In this document: positions 49,577-62,883 of the stretch, one piece after another
Layout: the number at the start of each line of letters is the position of its first letter
Position numbering within the stretch: position 1 is the first letter of the stretch
Source: Oryza sativa Japonica Group
Lineage: Eukaryota > Streptophyta > Magnoliopsida > Poales > Poaceae
DNA: 64,000 nucleotides
Assembly (NCBI RefSeq): GCF_034140825.1
Contig: NC_089035.1
Location: 3,059,001-3,123,000, forward strand
Direction: 5' to 3'
Made by a program: the position numbers and the translations under genes
The notes under the pieces: generated by a model
Database searches by the model: none
What the model saw: only the letters and a program-made list of their open reading frames with translations
What the model was told of the DNA's origin: nothing

Positions 49577-51835
49577 CTATGCAGCAGCCGACTTGCAAAT
49601 TGGGCATGAGTTCTTCTCCTTCAACCACTTCTTGACGCAGTCGGTGTGGAAGTCGTGATTGCATTTCAGTATTCCCAGCAAACTGTTGTCTTTGTATTCC
49701 TCCTGCACAAAAGGCCAACAACCCATCGATAATCAGTCAGAAATACCTAAAAGTTTTTTCAAGACAGGGTAACGAATTGTTCGACATGAAACTGGAACTA
49801 ATAAACCAAGCAGTTAAAATTGTACCAGACAAATTGCACATTTCCCATCATCTTGATCATTTTGCTGTTCATCAGAACTGCAATAGATCACTTCTCTCAC
49901 ACAACCTGAGATTTTCTCGTCCACCAAGCCTGTGCAGACATTACCAATAGATTCTCCCAAAGCCAGCAGGTCCTGTTGACAGCAAATGATAGAGTTAAGA
50001 AAATAGATTTTCAAGTTTCCAGGGTGGGAGGCATGTAAGCAAAAACCAGCTCTTCTACCTCATAACTCATATTGTCAATGTCCAGTCTCATGGCCCTGTG
50101 GGGGTCTTGTGCTTCTCTTGATTCGCGGAGAGCAAATTGTTGCATCATTATCAATTGCTTCAGAAACAACATCTTGTTTCAGTTCATAATTAAAATTCAA
50201 ATATATATTGATTACAGTAGGAATGGAGAAGAATCTACCTGTGCATCAATCATCAAAGGCTGAATACCATAGTATGAGCTTCTCGCCCTTCTGTTCCTTC
50301 CGCTGTTAGCATGCCCTATGAGTACATTCCTTGCATGTCTAGAAGATGCAACAGCTCTGACAGGTAATGGCTGACTGGCCCTCATGGGTGTTGAGGTAGT
50401 TGCAGAGGTAGCAGGTTGGTAGCTCGGAATGATCACCTCATGGGGAATCGCTGTAGAGCTAGAGGATGCTACAGAAGGCAGATGAATGTAGCTAGGAACA
50501 GTGTCACCATGAACATGCCTAGGTGCAAAGACACCACTGGCAAATATTGCACTGCTTGAAGAGCCTTGTAAAGTTGGGACAGGAACAGATGAGTTGCTGC
50601 TTCCCATAGTGTAAGGCATTTCTCCAGAGTGCATTCCAGAGGCACCTACATAATCATTTAAATACATGTGCTGTGAGAGCAAACAACGATAAACTTAAAA
50701 AATCCAACTTGCTATATAAATACTATATATCAATAAGGAAATTAGGGACTAATAATCCACATTCACGTAAAAAGCAGCTGTAAGTATTATACTCTATGAC
50801 TAATATACCATGTCATAAAACGCAACCACAACAAAACTAAGATGCCTTGGGTTCTGTTCCACCATTTACTATATGAACCAAATAATTCATAAGATGTAAA
50901 TTGTTGAAGCAACACAGTGATGTCTCTTCATATCTTGTCATAAGAAATAAAACACTGGCAAAGAACACTTTACAAAAATAAGGGTCGCACATGTAGCAAA
51001 TTTAACTAAGCAGCAAACTACTAACCTGAAGGCATAGTTCTCATTCGCGTAGAAAAGGATGGTCCATTCCTTTTCATTGATGTACTTTGGGAAACATTCG
51101 AAGTAGAATGGACTGGTCTAGGTTCCAATGAAATATTATTAAAATTATGACGTGCCCTCACATTTCTCTGACTTCCTTCTTGATTTACCAAGCTCTGGTC
51201 ATTCCAATTAATTGGGCCAACACTTGGAGGCATTTGACGATGCAAGGACTCAGAAAATGGAGCTGGCTGTGGATAATTAGAGAACTGGGTACTTGATGAG
51301 CTACCGGCACAATAACCATCACCATTGATGCTATACTCTGGATAAATGACAGGATTTTTTCGTTTCACTGCAGCAGTTCTGTTGTCGATTTGGGAACTCC
51401 CTCGAGCAAATTCTCCCTCAGATCTATGTGGATAAGTTATAACAGGTTCAGTTTGAGGATTGTAGGATACATGGCCACCAGAGCTTCCAGCAGGATAGTG
51501 AACATAGGAGTTATGTAAGGTTCCTGTGTTTTTAACTCTATGACCTGAATATTGTGCCACTCGACTTGAAGATGGAAGATCATTCGATCTAATTGCCACA
51601 TTCCCATGGTATGAAGGGCCAATTTTAAGGGCTGCATCATTTCCAGCATGCACAAATAACTTCTGACCTGAGATTAAAACAAAATAGGACACAATTTTAA
51701 TCACAATTCAGACATGTACAATACAATAGATAATAATGAAGCCAAGCTACCTAAAGGCAGAGGTTGGTTGAGTTGCTCATTATTGGGTTGAACCATCTCT
51801 GGCAGTAGGGAATGGTTTCCATGGTGTCTAGCCAT
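49577..51835 (-). CDS. RING-H2 E3 ubiquitin ligase (RHG1A/MBR-like), 501 aa
   Basis: Six coding exons: 51835-51751, 51667-51026, 50645-50239, 50157-50059, 49972-49826 and 49702-49577 (1506 nt). The first 300 residues are Ser/Asn/Pro-rich and probably disordered. Then come QLIMMQQFALRESREAQDPH, MRLDIDNMSYEDLLALGESI and GNVCTGLVDEKI, a conserved block that precedes the RING in this class. The RING-H2 occupies residues 456-496: CAICLEEY, CNHDFHTDCVKKWLKEKN, SCPIC, with all eight ligands present and the Trp expected for E2 binding. The RING is split by an intron after CAICL. The architecture resembles plant MBR1/2 and RHG1A-type ligases (memory, not search). The acceptor at 50645 was chosen because the upstream AG breaks the frame. 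Confidence 0.9.
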
Positions 51836-54260
51836 AAAACAGTCAGTCCAGTATGCCTGTCCTTAACCTGGTAATCACAAACCGAACATCGTTAATTAAG
51901 TGTAGCACAACATTGAAGATTGTAATGAAATGATGCATTAGCTCGTGGAACATGCTGCGCTGCTGATTGTTACAATTCAAATACCACAACATTTAGTCAA
52001 TTATTCACTGGCGTAAGGAGCATGAAGCAAAAATACTGGAGTTTGAATAGGCACAATGATATACAACAAAATGTGCTAGAACAACATAGAAGTACATGAA
52101 TACAGAACTTTGTCAATAAGTTTGTTTGAAAAGCCAATGGTGCCTATCACATGTAACGATCTCCATGTATGTATTTGACATGTATATTTGATAAAATCCA
52201 GATGGTGTGGCAACTAAATATGCCATTATGCACCCTGTTCACTAATTAGTTCCCAACACTAGGAGTTAAAAAAGTTATTGTGGTTCAAGAAAAGTCAGAA
52301 ACAAAACTAATTTAATGTCTTCTCCCTTATTTTTCCCTAAAGATATATTTTTCTTAACATTTAGCACGACAGGCAGTAAAAACATGTAGGAGGCAGATAG
52401 ACACAAAAATAAATGCTCATTTCTACCTTGTTCTAAATGTACAATATCATTTGTCAGTAACATGTAAGTCTAATACAATATTGCAGCACTTACCTTACAT
52501 AATTTTTTATAAGTATTTAATTTCCAGAAAGATTAAATGGGAGGATGGAAGAGCGGTATTCAAAACACCAAAAGGTTTTATTGTGAACGCATGAATAACA
52601 AACCGAAAGATTAAATGGGGACTGATAACCACATCTTATATCATATTGTTCCTTCCTATGCTACAGGTCTACAGATTTTTTTGCCAACATTTGTAGTACA
52701 AAAATTTATAAACGAAGCAGACATCATTGCCAAAAAAATATCATGGAAGCAGATTTTATACATAACAAGGAATAATGGAGATGCATCGGAGTATAAATAA
52801 TGTGAAGCCAAGTGGTATGAGCTTTGAAGAGCAGCAGAATTTCATGAATGCAGGTGCAAATCTCATCTTTTAACTGGATGAAGATATGTTCATGAAATAG
52901 ATGCCATGGATAATTGCATATGGCATTTCTAGATCTTTTGGCAAAAGCATTTGCACCTTATCTTTCCGGACAAAGCGACCACATCTCTAAATCAGCTACA
53001 TTTGTTTCAAAGAATAACTAGCATCCTAGATATGCAAATTGGAGACAGACTAAAGATTTCCTACATTACTAAGAATCTTTTTTCCCCTAATGCTAGACTA
53101 ACATCAGGATTCAACCAGTCTGGTTTGAACTGTTTGTACTTAGACTTTTAAAGATTTCTCCTAACGATAAAATCAATCACCCAAAAAAAAATCCAGGAGT
53201 GGGTACTAATGCTCATCCACTAAATCAACACTTCAGACAAAACCAATGAATATATTTGATGGCATAAATTTTCTCTATAGTAAAGCAAAAAATAAAATCT
53301 GCACCACCACCAACCAACTAGAACGGAAGCATAAATCATCCATCTAGATTTCACACTAAAAAGGCTCTCCTATGCACATTATAAATCATCCATCTAGATT
53401 TCACACTAAAAAGGCTCTCCTATGCACATTACAAATGTAAATTGTAAGGCTCTTCTATTTCCCCATATTACAAGTTAATCAAATCTACCACATATTCCTC
53501 CTCCCTCATATATCATACAGAACAGTAATTGGTAAACCGGCAGGCAATAATATACAGCCTAATGTCTAGAAAAAATATATGAAAAATAAAAAAATGTTAA
53601 TCTATATTCTCACTATTCATTATTAAATTATGACTGAATCCACCTACTTGATTTTCGTCTTCAGAAATGTTGGATAATTATTATAAATTTCCAACCATAT
53701 GTACTTTGGCTGATGCAGAATCGATGAGGACTCGCCACATCATGATAGTACAAACTACAAAGTCCTAACCAAATCCACCCTACTAAAATCAATCCTACCA
53801 CGCCAAACTCCAAAATCGATCAACAACCACGTATCAACACCATAACAGAGCCGAAAGTATCTAAATCGCAACCGCTGATTTTTTTTTCTACATAACAAAG
53901 CCGAGCCGCCGAAAGCATCAACAACCACAACCACAACCACACGCACCTGATTTTCCCACACCAAAAAAATCTCACCCAACAACAAGCAGCCGATCCTAAG
54001 ATACCGTGGTCAAAAACTCAAAATCGCAGCGGATCGGAGGGGCGTACCTGCTCACAAGTCGTCGTTCGCTCGCTCGATCGATCGATCGATCCACCGATCC
54101 AAACCCCACGCGACCGAATAAATTTCCAAGGGAGTAGATAGATAGAGGGGGAAAGGAAGGAGGCGCCCGCGATACGGAAGCTTCGGGGAGAAGATAGGAG
54201 GAGACGCGACGCACGCGGCCACAGTTTTCTCCTAAAATTAAAATTCTCTCTCTCTCTCTC
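51836..54260 (-). promoter_or_regulatory. 5' UTR with a 2.2-kb intron and CT/GA-rich leader
   Basis: On the minus strand a non-coding exon ends at 54048 (gagcag|gtacgc) and rejoins at 51867 (accag|gttaag), 32 bases before the RING gene ATG. A (CT)n run at 54245-54266 reads as GAGA on the transcribed strand near the likely transcription start. The intron holds a 50-bp direct duplication but no gene. Confidence 0.6.
53331..53430. repeat. 50-bp tandem duplication in the 5'-UTR intron
   Basis: The unit ataaatcatccatctagatt...tatgcacatt occurs twice head to tail, identical to the base as far as I can read, which implies a recent duplication. Confidence 0.85.
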
Positions 54261-54829
54261 TCTCGTAGAGTATTTGTCTGTGCGGTGTGGAGTAGAAGGG
54301 GAAGAGGAGATGGGGATGGAAAGGGCTCTCGTATTTATAGAAGAGGAAGAGATGGGCGGGGTGGAGAGGAAGGAATCGGGGGCGGAGAAGCGGAAGCGCA
54401 TCGCGTGCGGATTGGGGCCCACGGCTCTGCGCCCACACATGGAACTCCACGATCCAAATACTCCTATATAAAAAGTCCCTTTTACTACTACTAGTATGCT
54501 CCTACTATGGATACCTTTCGCGATCTGGGCCCACAAGCCAGTGAGTGATACGTCGAGAAGTAGACAACCAGATATATCTAGCTGTGGGCCACACAGGGAA
54601 GTAGGAGTAGAAGTATATATGGAGTATAAAAGGCTAGAAAAAGAAAGAGACGTGGACACGTACATAGACGTACTATTTGTTTTGATACGTGGTACGGTGG
54701 TATTGTAGTATATTTGGATGTGCGGTAAGACAAAGGCATTGAGCCAGTAAGCCATGGGCAATATGGCAAGTAAATAAGAGTTCGGCTCAGATGAGGCACC
54801 ACTCTATCCTAATAATAAAGTGCGGTTTG

Positions 54830-55030
54830 GACCTTTTGGTTTCTTAACTATAAATCCAAAGGCTCAATTCTAGACAAAAGCTCTTTTGTTTTGGACTTTT
54901 GGTTTCTTAATACAAAGGATCATTTTACAAAAACTCTTTTGGGGGACTTTTGATTTCTTAATCCAAAGGTTCAATTATATAAAGAGGATATCTTTTTTTT
55001 GGGACTTATGGTGTCTTAATCTGAAGGCAA
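54830..55030. repeat. degenerate tandem repeat, 4 units of 50-62 bp
   Basis: The phrase acttttggtttcttaa...tccaaaggntcaatt begins near 54833, 54895, 54945 and 55003 with variable spacing. It is preceded by tctatcctaataataaagtg, a word common at repeat ends in rice. Confidence 0.6.
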
Positions 55031-55236
55031 ATTCTAACATATTTTTTTCATCGACAAGGCTCGAGACTCTGCATGAAAAAAAAATGGAGGATATCTCTGG
55101 ATATATTTTCGCTTTATTCAAAGCAATAAAAAAAAAGAAACTCTATTGCTGGTTTTTTTCTTTGAGGCTGTGCTTGTCAACCAAAATGGAGGAGAACAGA
55201 GTTACCCTCTCCATTCCACATTATAAAATGTTCTAC

Positions 55237-55310
55237 TACCTCCATCCCAAAATATAAGCATTTTTAGTTATGAATCTAGACAATGCTTATATTTTGGGAT
55301 GGAGAGAGCA
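55237..55310. mobile_element. very short Stowaway-like hairpin, about 74 bp
   Basis: The arms ccatcccaaaatataagcat and atgcttatattttgggatgg are perfect inverted repeats around a loop of about 24 bases. It is the size of a miniature or internally deleted Stowaway. Confidence 0.65.
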
Positions 55311-56309
55311 GTATCTTTATCTCTCGTTTAGATTCACTAACATTTATATAACTTTGATACATACATAAAGTACATATATGAATCCATGCATAACTCTATT
55401 TAAAGATCAAATATATTATAATGGGAAACATAAGAAGTGCAATATTAAAATATCGCATAACGTGAAACAGTAAAAGTGCGATATTTCTCGCTCTGTTTTG
55501 AGTGCTTGAGATTAAAAAATAAGCTGGTGAGTAGCCATCGAAGAGGAATTTGATAAAATCTAGTTATTTTTCAGATTCTGGCATCTACATTATTTTCTAG
55601 ATTTTATAACTATAAAGTTTTAAATTCCAATGAAAATGACAATTGTTTGGAAAGCTGAAATCACCAAAAAAGAAGTTGCTAGAAGCTATAGCTCCCAAAA
55701 AGGCCCTAACCTCTAAACAGAAAATACGGCACCTCTTTGGGAAGAAAATAAAGAAAGAAGACCCATCACTAGAAACTGCAACAAAGGGCCTTGTTAGTAC
55801 AAGGCTGGGCGTGTAGGCCCCACATGACAGAGGACGAGGCGATAGCTGAGGAAATGAAACGTGGATATGGCTCGGCGTTGCTGATTCAGCACATGCGGCT
55901 TCTCTCTCTCGCCGTCCGTCCAGCCATCCAGACTCCACAGGCGGGGGCCGCGAGACGCAACACGTCGTCGCATTGATCACGCGGGGAAATGCTAACGCTA
56001 CGCGTGGGGTTGGGTTGGGTTGCGGGTGCGGGGGGGATCGCGGCGTGAATTGTGATGATGCGTCACCGCCTGCGCCACGAGCCCACGAGGCCGTGTGTAC
56101 CAAACAAATGCGTCGTCTGAACCTTCTTCCGCCTCCTGTTCCTCTTGGGGCTGTCAGCGTCGGATGCTTGGCTGCGGTTGTTGCGTGCGTATGACTGCGT
56201 CTGCGCGTTGGCGCTTCGGTGACTGCTCTATACGCTTCTTCGTAACTGGGCAATGCACTTATCCACTACCAGAAGAATCATGCTAGTACTAGATAGAAAA
56301 GTCTATTAT
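55311..56309. other. gene-free spacer
   Basis: AT-rich to about 55800, then GC-rich to 56200 with short open frames on both strands. No family is recognised. Confidence 0.35.
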
Positions 56310-56733
56310 GGCTCTGTTTAGTTTTAAATTTTTTTTCCCAAAAACATCACATCAAATCTTTGGACATACTAGTCTGTTCCAAAAAAAGCCAAACTCTGGC
56401 TATGAACCTGGCACATTAGGATTGGACCTTTTTTTTAACGGAGGGGGTATATATGGAGCATTAAATATAGATAAAAAGAAAAACTAATTATACAGTTTGC
56501 ATGTAAATCACGAGAGGAATCTTTTGAGCCTAATTAGGCCATGATAAGCCATAAGTGCTACAGTAACCTACACATGCTAATGACGAATTAATTAGGCTCA
56601 AAAGATTTATCTCGCGGTTTCCAGGCAAGTTATGAAATTAGTTTTTTCATTCGTGTCCGAAAACCCCTTCTGACATCTGGTCAAACATCCAATGTGACAC
56701 CCAAAATTTTTCATTTCACCAACTAAATAGGCC
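56310..56733. mobile_element. hAT-like MITE with a nested insertion
   Basis: The ends ggctctgtttag and ctaaataggcc are inverted. The internal words tatggagcattaaatatagat, cagtttgcatgtaaatcacgag, gagcctaattaggcc and aattaattaggctcaaaaga mark a common rice inverted-repeat family, also present as a fragment at 27397. No matching 8-bp duplication was found at the edges, so the superfamily is tentative. Confidence 0.6.
56369..56447. mobile_element. 79-bp Stowaway-like element nested in the MITE
   Basis: The segment from ctagtctgttccaaaaaaag to ttttttaacggaggggg interrupts the host MITE phrase 'ggaca.tatatggagc', with TA on both sides. Arms such as aaaaaaagcc...cctgg and gcacattaggattggacctt are partly inverted. 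Confidence 0.6.
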
Positions 56734-57735
56734 ATATATATGAAAAAACCTATAGAACTCTTACAAACACTGATGTGATGTGGCATGCTGTTAGAGAATT
56801 TTAGGTCTCCTCGAAAACAAAGGGAAAAAAATAAGGAATTTCAAAGAATTTGGATCCTATATAAAAAAAATTCTATGAGGCAATTTGAAATAAAGAATTG
56901 GATCTTTATAATTCCTTTGAAATTACTATAGAATGACATGTTTCATGGGGATTTTGGAGGATGCATAGCATGAGCTCCAAGCTCTTTGTAAGTTTCTTTG
57001 AAATGTGTCTGCCTCTCTATTCTAAATAAATCCTGTGTTTTCCCTGTGCTCCATCCAAACGGTTACCTATGTAATTGTAATTTTTTCTGTGCTTTTCATT
57101 TCTTAGGATTCAATATGCAGTGACACTCCAACCCTCTTTTTTTTTATTATGTTTTGAAAATCATATTTCAAGGAAGTCCTCATTCGTAAAAGTTGTCTTG
57201 AATCTTTTAAGCACGTGTAGCAGTGCGCATGCTAGATATACAGAAGTTTCCTGTCTAAAGTCAGAAAATTTACTGACAGAGTAAGGCAAACAATCGAGAA
57301 AGGACAATTATTCTCTGGACCCATGCTTGAAACAAACCAAAACAAGAACAGGCAGTGTAGGTTTGAAAGAGGTAAAATTCGACACTACTGTTCTTGACCT
57401 TTATTCAGATTTTACAGCGTTCACAAATGTATACAACAGTTAAATGCCAAGACTTGGCATACAGGACGGAGCTTTTATTCATGCTGTCCTCCACCACCGG
57501 ACACGATTCCAACGAGGTGATTCGGATACGTTAGATATCCTCTCGCACGGCACAGCCTTCTAGCCAGCCAAGATTGACCAGAGAATTTTCCAAGGAGTCT
57601 ATTTGGTCTGCATCATGCTGCATTAGCCGGCCAATAATCGGTGCATGGGGACCTGATTTTTATTTGCTTCCTGTAGTAGCAATCTGAGAAGAAATTGCAG
57701 TGAGCTGTAGCTTTATCCTCTTCGGAAAATGATGG
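56734..57735. other. spacer and 3' UTR of the acyl-CoA oxidase gene
   Basis: No gene. The last 300 bases or so (57430-57735) are likely the 3' UTR of the acyl-CoA oxidase transcript. Confidence 0.4.
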
Positions 57736-60700
57736 TTATAACCGAGCTTTTGCTAATGCGGCAGGTTTGAAGCTTGCGATCCCAGTTATTTCTCTACCAG
57801 TCACCAGGCTGTTGATGTCGTATGTGCCTTCGTATGAGTATATAGGCTCCAGGTCACAGAATGCCTACGGAGATAATAAAAATCATTAATTAAGTATTGA
57901 ATGATGGCATATGAATATCTCAATATCCTACATGAGGTCTATCTACCTTTGCAACTAGAAAATCAGCCAAAATTCCATTTCCACCCAACAATTCTCGACC
58001 GAGAGAAACCACCTCACGAGCCATTCTGGAAGTCCAACCCTAAATGGGAGCGAGGAATCAAAAGTTAAAATCACTGATATATCAAAGGAACACAAAGTTC
58101 TAGTTACAGAGGAAGAAAGGCAGCCTTTGCCAGCTAGTATTTCACAAACCTTCCCTAAACTAGCATGCCCTGGTGTCATTTTCCCTGACTCATAAAGCTT
58201 GCATAGTCGCCAGCCAACAAGAAGCATCGCTTGGATGTTACCAAGCATTCGCACAAGTTTTTCTTGGTTCAGCTGAAAAGCTACTAGAGGAACTCCAAAC
58301 TGTTTCCTTTCTTTCAGATACCTATTTCAATTCGTGCAAAAAAGAAGAGTGTGAAAATGCATATGATGTGGCATATAAATAACCAAAAAATGGTGAACTG
58401 GTCCATACCGATGGCAGACATCAAACACCCCCATTGATATACCAATCGGTTGCCATGCCACCATGACACGTGAAATAGCAAGGACCTGTTTGGGCACTCA
58501 AAAGTTGGTACCAGGACTGGATTACTCTATGCAACATGTTAATGTATCAGTATAAGCGAAAATGCTATGAAATATCAATACCTTGCTTATATCCTGAAAT
58601 GAATTGACACCTGGCAGTCGATCTTCCTCAGGGACAAATACTTTATTAAAAACTATATCACCGTTCTGAACCATTCTGAGACCAATTTTGTTCTCAATCT
58701 TTGTAGCTTTCAAGCCAGGAGCACCCTTCCTCACAATAAATCTACAAGGAGCCAAATGAATTATTAGATAGCAACACTAGCTGAGTCATTTATGCTTCAA
58801 TTCCAAAGATCGAATCTAAAGCTGATGGTTTACCCATTTAGTTGTTTTGTATTGGCATTCCTAGCTAATACCACGAGCACATCAGCAAAAGTACTGTTAC
58901 CAATCCAGCGTTTTTGTCCATCTATGTGCCACCCACCAGGTACCTGTTTCATGATAAGCCACAAAATTTATGCTAAGCACAATTACTTATTTGCTTGCCC
59001 ATCAAAGGTTCATACATCCAAAAAATGTACCAAGAATACTCAATTTTAGATCTGCACAGTATGACAATGAGGTAGCATGATATATTATCCAAATGTGGAG
59101 GTGGAATAGGTACTCAGCGGGGAGGCAAGATATCTAATCTGATTTATGCATGGAAGCAGCAGATAAAAGCAGGCTTTGGGTTTCAGTTGCAACAAAGCAA
59201 CTTTGTTACAGTATCTATCTTGCTCTCCACTTATGTTACTACAAAGCTGGAAACCAAAAGAGTTCAACAAAAAAAATTAAATCCTAATAAAACTGGAAGG
59301 AACAAAAAAATATTAGGGTGCTATGGACTATGAGATACCATGCATTGCTGCTCCCCTGCTGCAAGACATGTATATAGAATTGGACAAAAAATATTTGAGA
59401 TTTTTTATTTAGTAAAAAACATATAATGCTTCAAATCCTCAAGTGCTGAACCTTGGTTGCTGTAGTTATCAAAGAGCTTGCATCGCTTCCATGATTTGGT
59501 TCTGTCAATGCCTACAGAAAGGAAATATATTTTAGGTGGATACTATGCGCCATTTACTCATTTGTACGAGTTGCTTACAATCAAAGTGAATATTAGACAA
59601 TTTTCCACGTACCCAGCAACCAACAGCAGTAAGTTGAGCAAGGGATGGCAAGTACTTCTGCTTCTGAACCTCAGATCCACAAAGAGCTGTTCTTCAGAAA
59701 AAAAAAAAACAGAGAAGAGCAAAAGCATGGTTCAGTAGTAGCACAACCAACTTTGGCAAAGTTTCAAATTAGATTATATGAGATAGTATCAATTAAAAAA
59801 TCGTAGATGTTTTACCTATTGTGACCATTGCAAGGGAGGAGTGTACTAGAATGAACGTGGAGCAGCTTGCATCTACCCGTGCAATTTCTGCCATAGTAAT
59901 AGCACTTGCTGTTATTGAAAGTCCTGGGCACCCATATCCCTGTAGTAAGGCACACACACAATGAAGTTGAGAAAATCTGGAGCATTGAAAATCATAAGAA
60001 ATGTAAAGACAATCATATATCTGGGTAAGCTTCAGCACTCTGGCAAAATTTGTACTTAAATACAGACCTTCTTGACTCACTGGTCTATTACATCTCTGTT
60101 CCCATCCCCCCAAATCCATATGAGAGCATCATAGACACAAACACCATTTGTGCATAATGCATGCAATAATTGCACAAACCAATCCAAACTCTAACAACAT
60201 CAATGTTGCAGGTGGCCAATTTCAATTCAGCAAGGGTGCCAATCTCTTGAATACATTGCACCTAAAGGTACAAGTATCCTATTCTGACTTGCTATATTAC
60301 TCGCTGTATGCTACAGATTCAATTATAAAGAGTGACTAAGAATTTGGCTTGATTTCTTTATGTAGATACTCCCTCCGTTTCATACTGTAAGACTTTCTAG
60401 CATTACCCATATTTCATATAATATATGCCTAGATTCATTAACATCTATATGAATGTGGGCAATGCTAGAAAGTCTTACATTGTAAAACGGAGGAAGTAGA
60501 AAATAAGAGCAACCTGATCAACCTTCAAGTTCAAAGAAACACTTTGATTTGAGATTTATCTAGATGACAAAAACAATGGCTTTAAGCTTATAGGGTTTGA
60601 TCCACAAATACTACCTACTCGGCAACTCATGCGAAAAGGCAATTGAATGTCACAATCTTTACTATTAATTCTTCTTTGAAAACAAGAAGCTTATCTTAGC

Positions 60701-62883
60701 AAGAGTACTGAAGAAAATCTCGAGTAGATTGTCTAAAAAAATCCCTTACGTAAATTCTCCATTCTTTTCGTGGAACAGATTGAATAGGAACGTGATGCAC
60801 AAATACTGCTGAACTTAATTTGACTGATCTAAAAGATAACTGCATCATAGAGAAATTGTTACCTTTATTGTGCCTCCAGCTACACCGAGGCTTGAAAGTT
60901 TAGGAATGGCATGAAATGGGAACTCTGCTTTCTCCCAGTACTGCAGTAGCAAATTTACGAAATGGTTATGTCATCTTCTAAAGGCAGGTTATTATATGAC
61001 CAATAAAGTTTGTCAAGGGCATATTATCTAGTTAATCAAATTATAGTAGATTAGTGCTTCTGCGCTCTTACAGGTTTCTGAAAAAGTTTTGTTATGAGCA
61101 ATATATTGCTAGGTAAAACTTAAAATATAATATAAGATTCCATAAAGGAGGTCAAGTTTACTGTGGTTTACATGATAGGCAAAAACTTCAAGGATGCAAT
61201 AATGCCAGAAACATACTTGTTTCGGAATTGACATACCGTTGCCATAATGGGTGCAATTTCTTTCTCCATTATAGCCCTGACATTCTTCCTGATAGACTGC
61301 TCTTCAGTGGTGAGTAAATCATCAATCTGATAATAGTCCGATGCTGCAAATGAAGGTGTATATACTCAGATAAAACCGTATGCAACACCCACCAAGTACC
61401 TTCTAATTGGTACACTACAAATTAACTGAGAACACTGAACCTAGGATCCTATATCTAAGTTAGCATTCCTAAAGCAAAAACCAAGGGTTGAATAGCCCAA
61501 TCCTGAAAATGAAGCAGCAACAGATCGAGAAGCAAGAACACATGAATATAAAGCATTATAAATGTCAAATAAGAACAGCCTGATATGTTTTTTTTTTTGC
61601 GGGGAAAAACAGCCTGATATGTTGGAAGACAAAAAGAAATGATCAACATACTACTAAGGTCTAAGAATTAAATAAGAGATATGTTGGATATCAAAAGAAC
61701 GTGATAATACAGTTCCGTTTGTGCATTTTTGGATGCCAAAGCAACCCATCCAAGGCTCCAATCAATGAGAATGTCTTAAACAGAATATTTCTACATCATG
61801 CAGACTTTATATGCTTCTGGAAATAGGTTCTCGCATCATTAACAAATAAATTGTAGTACACCCCAATATTTCTTAATCGCAGGGACCACACGAACATTTA
61901 TCTTTGATGTTAGAAAAAACTTCACTTCTCTCCATGTGATGTTATTGACTTTTTTTTTTGGGGGGGGGGGGTGTCTGAAAGAACCAACTTGAACCATTTT
62001 GCGTAACCTATTAATATATAAAGTAATATAATTATAATATTGTAAGTGTTTTGACTGACACATCTAGTAGATTAATATTGTTTTGGGATTTCCTGATTTA
62101 CGATAAGACTTTAGAAAGTTTTGACATTTTTTTGACGCAAAGAAAAGTTTTGACATCATTGTTTTAGCCTTTTATAGGCTAATAAAAGACGAATCGAGGA
62201 AATATCAAACTCTACTATTCTAGAACTATCGAGCGAAGTTCGACAGCAGCTGCATTAAGTTGAAAATAAAGCGGCACGCATGACTCCTACATGGCCTAAT
62301 GACCGTACCTAATAATTGAAGTCAAGTGACGCGCGCAACAAAACCTCCGAATAGTACTGAAGGTACTGAAACTACTAAAACAAAACAATGATAGGAGCGG
62401 ACAATTATGGCCAAGCAATTCAACAGGATAACCAGGCAAGGCTACGGTCAGATCATCACAATTTTCCCATCTCGCAGCACAAAACCAGCTAATCTCCAGT
62501 AACAGTAAGTAATCCGACTAGTAAACATCTTATCAGCATGTTGACCGAAAAATCGATCCTCCCCATCTCGCTTCATTCATGGATCAACAATTCAACACGC
62601 ACCAAAGGGATGGATGAACTCAATTTTGTTTTTCCTCACCTGATGGCGGGAAGATGGATGCCGGCGTGGCCTGCGGAAACGCGAGCGAGATATCCAGCGC
62701 CGGGAGGCCGACCTTAGCGCCATCCTCCTCGCGCCCATCTCCTGGAGACCAACCAACCAACCAACAAACCAATTAAATGCGTCGAATCGATCGAATCACC
62801 CACCCAAAACGCCGCACCAAAATCGAGCCGTTCCCAAACCACGGGAGGAGAAGCGCCACCCCCACACCTTGCTTCCCCGCCAT
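57736..62883 (-). CDS. ACX4: acyl-CoA oxidase 4, peroxisomal (433 aa)
   Basis: A short-chain acyl-CoA oxidase for peroxisomal beta-oxidation. It oxidises acyl-CoA to trans-2-enoyl-CoA with FAD and produces H2O2. The 13 exons are 62883-62868, 62741-62640, 61343-61237, 60940-60863, 59939-59816, 59686-59613, 59511-59452, 58943-58834, 58741-58582, 58485-58409, 58321-58150, 58039-57947 and 57864-57736 (1302 nt). Landmarks are [59 protein letters not shown] (FAD/substrate loop), [28 protein letters not shown] and [25 protein letters not shown] carries the catalytic Glu403. The C-terminus KARL ends in ARL, a good PTS1 peroxisome signal. The first coding exon is only 16 nt (MAGKQ). The fold is that of acyl-CoA dehydrogenases, and ACX4 is the plant oxidase closest to them in size. 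Confidence 0.95.
60369..60496. mobile_element. Stowaway MITE, 128 bp, in an ACX4 intron
   Basis: The ends ctccctccgtttcatactgt and cattgtaaaacggaggaag are inverted with TA on both sides. The arms aagactttctagcatt / aatgctagaaagtctt pair perfectly. It lies in the intron between exons 4 and 5. Confidence 0.9.
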
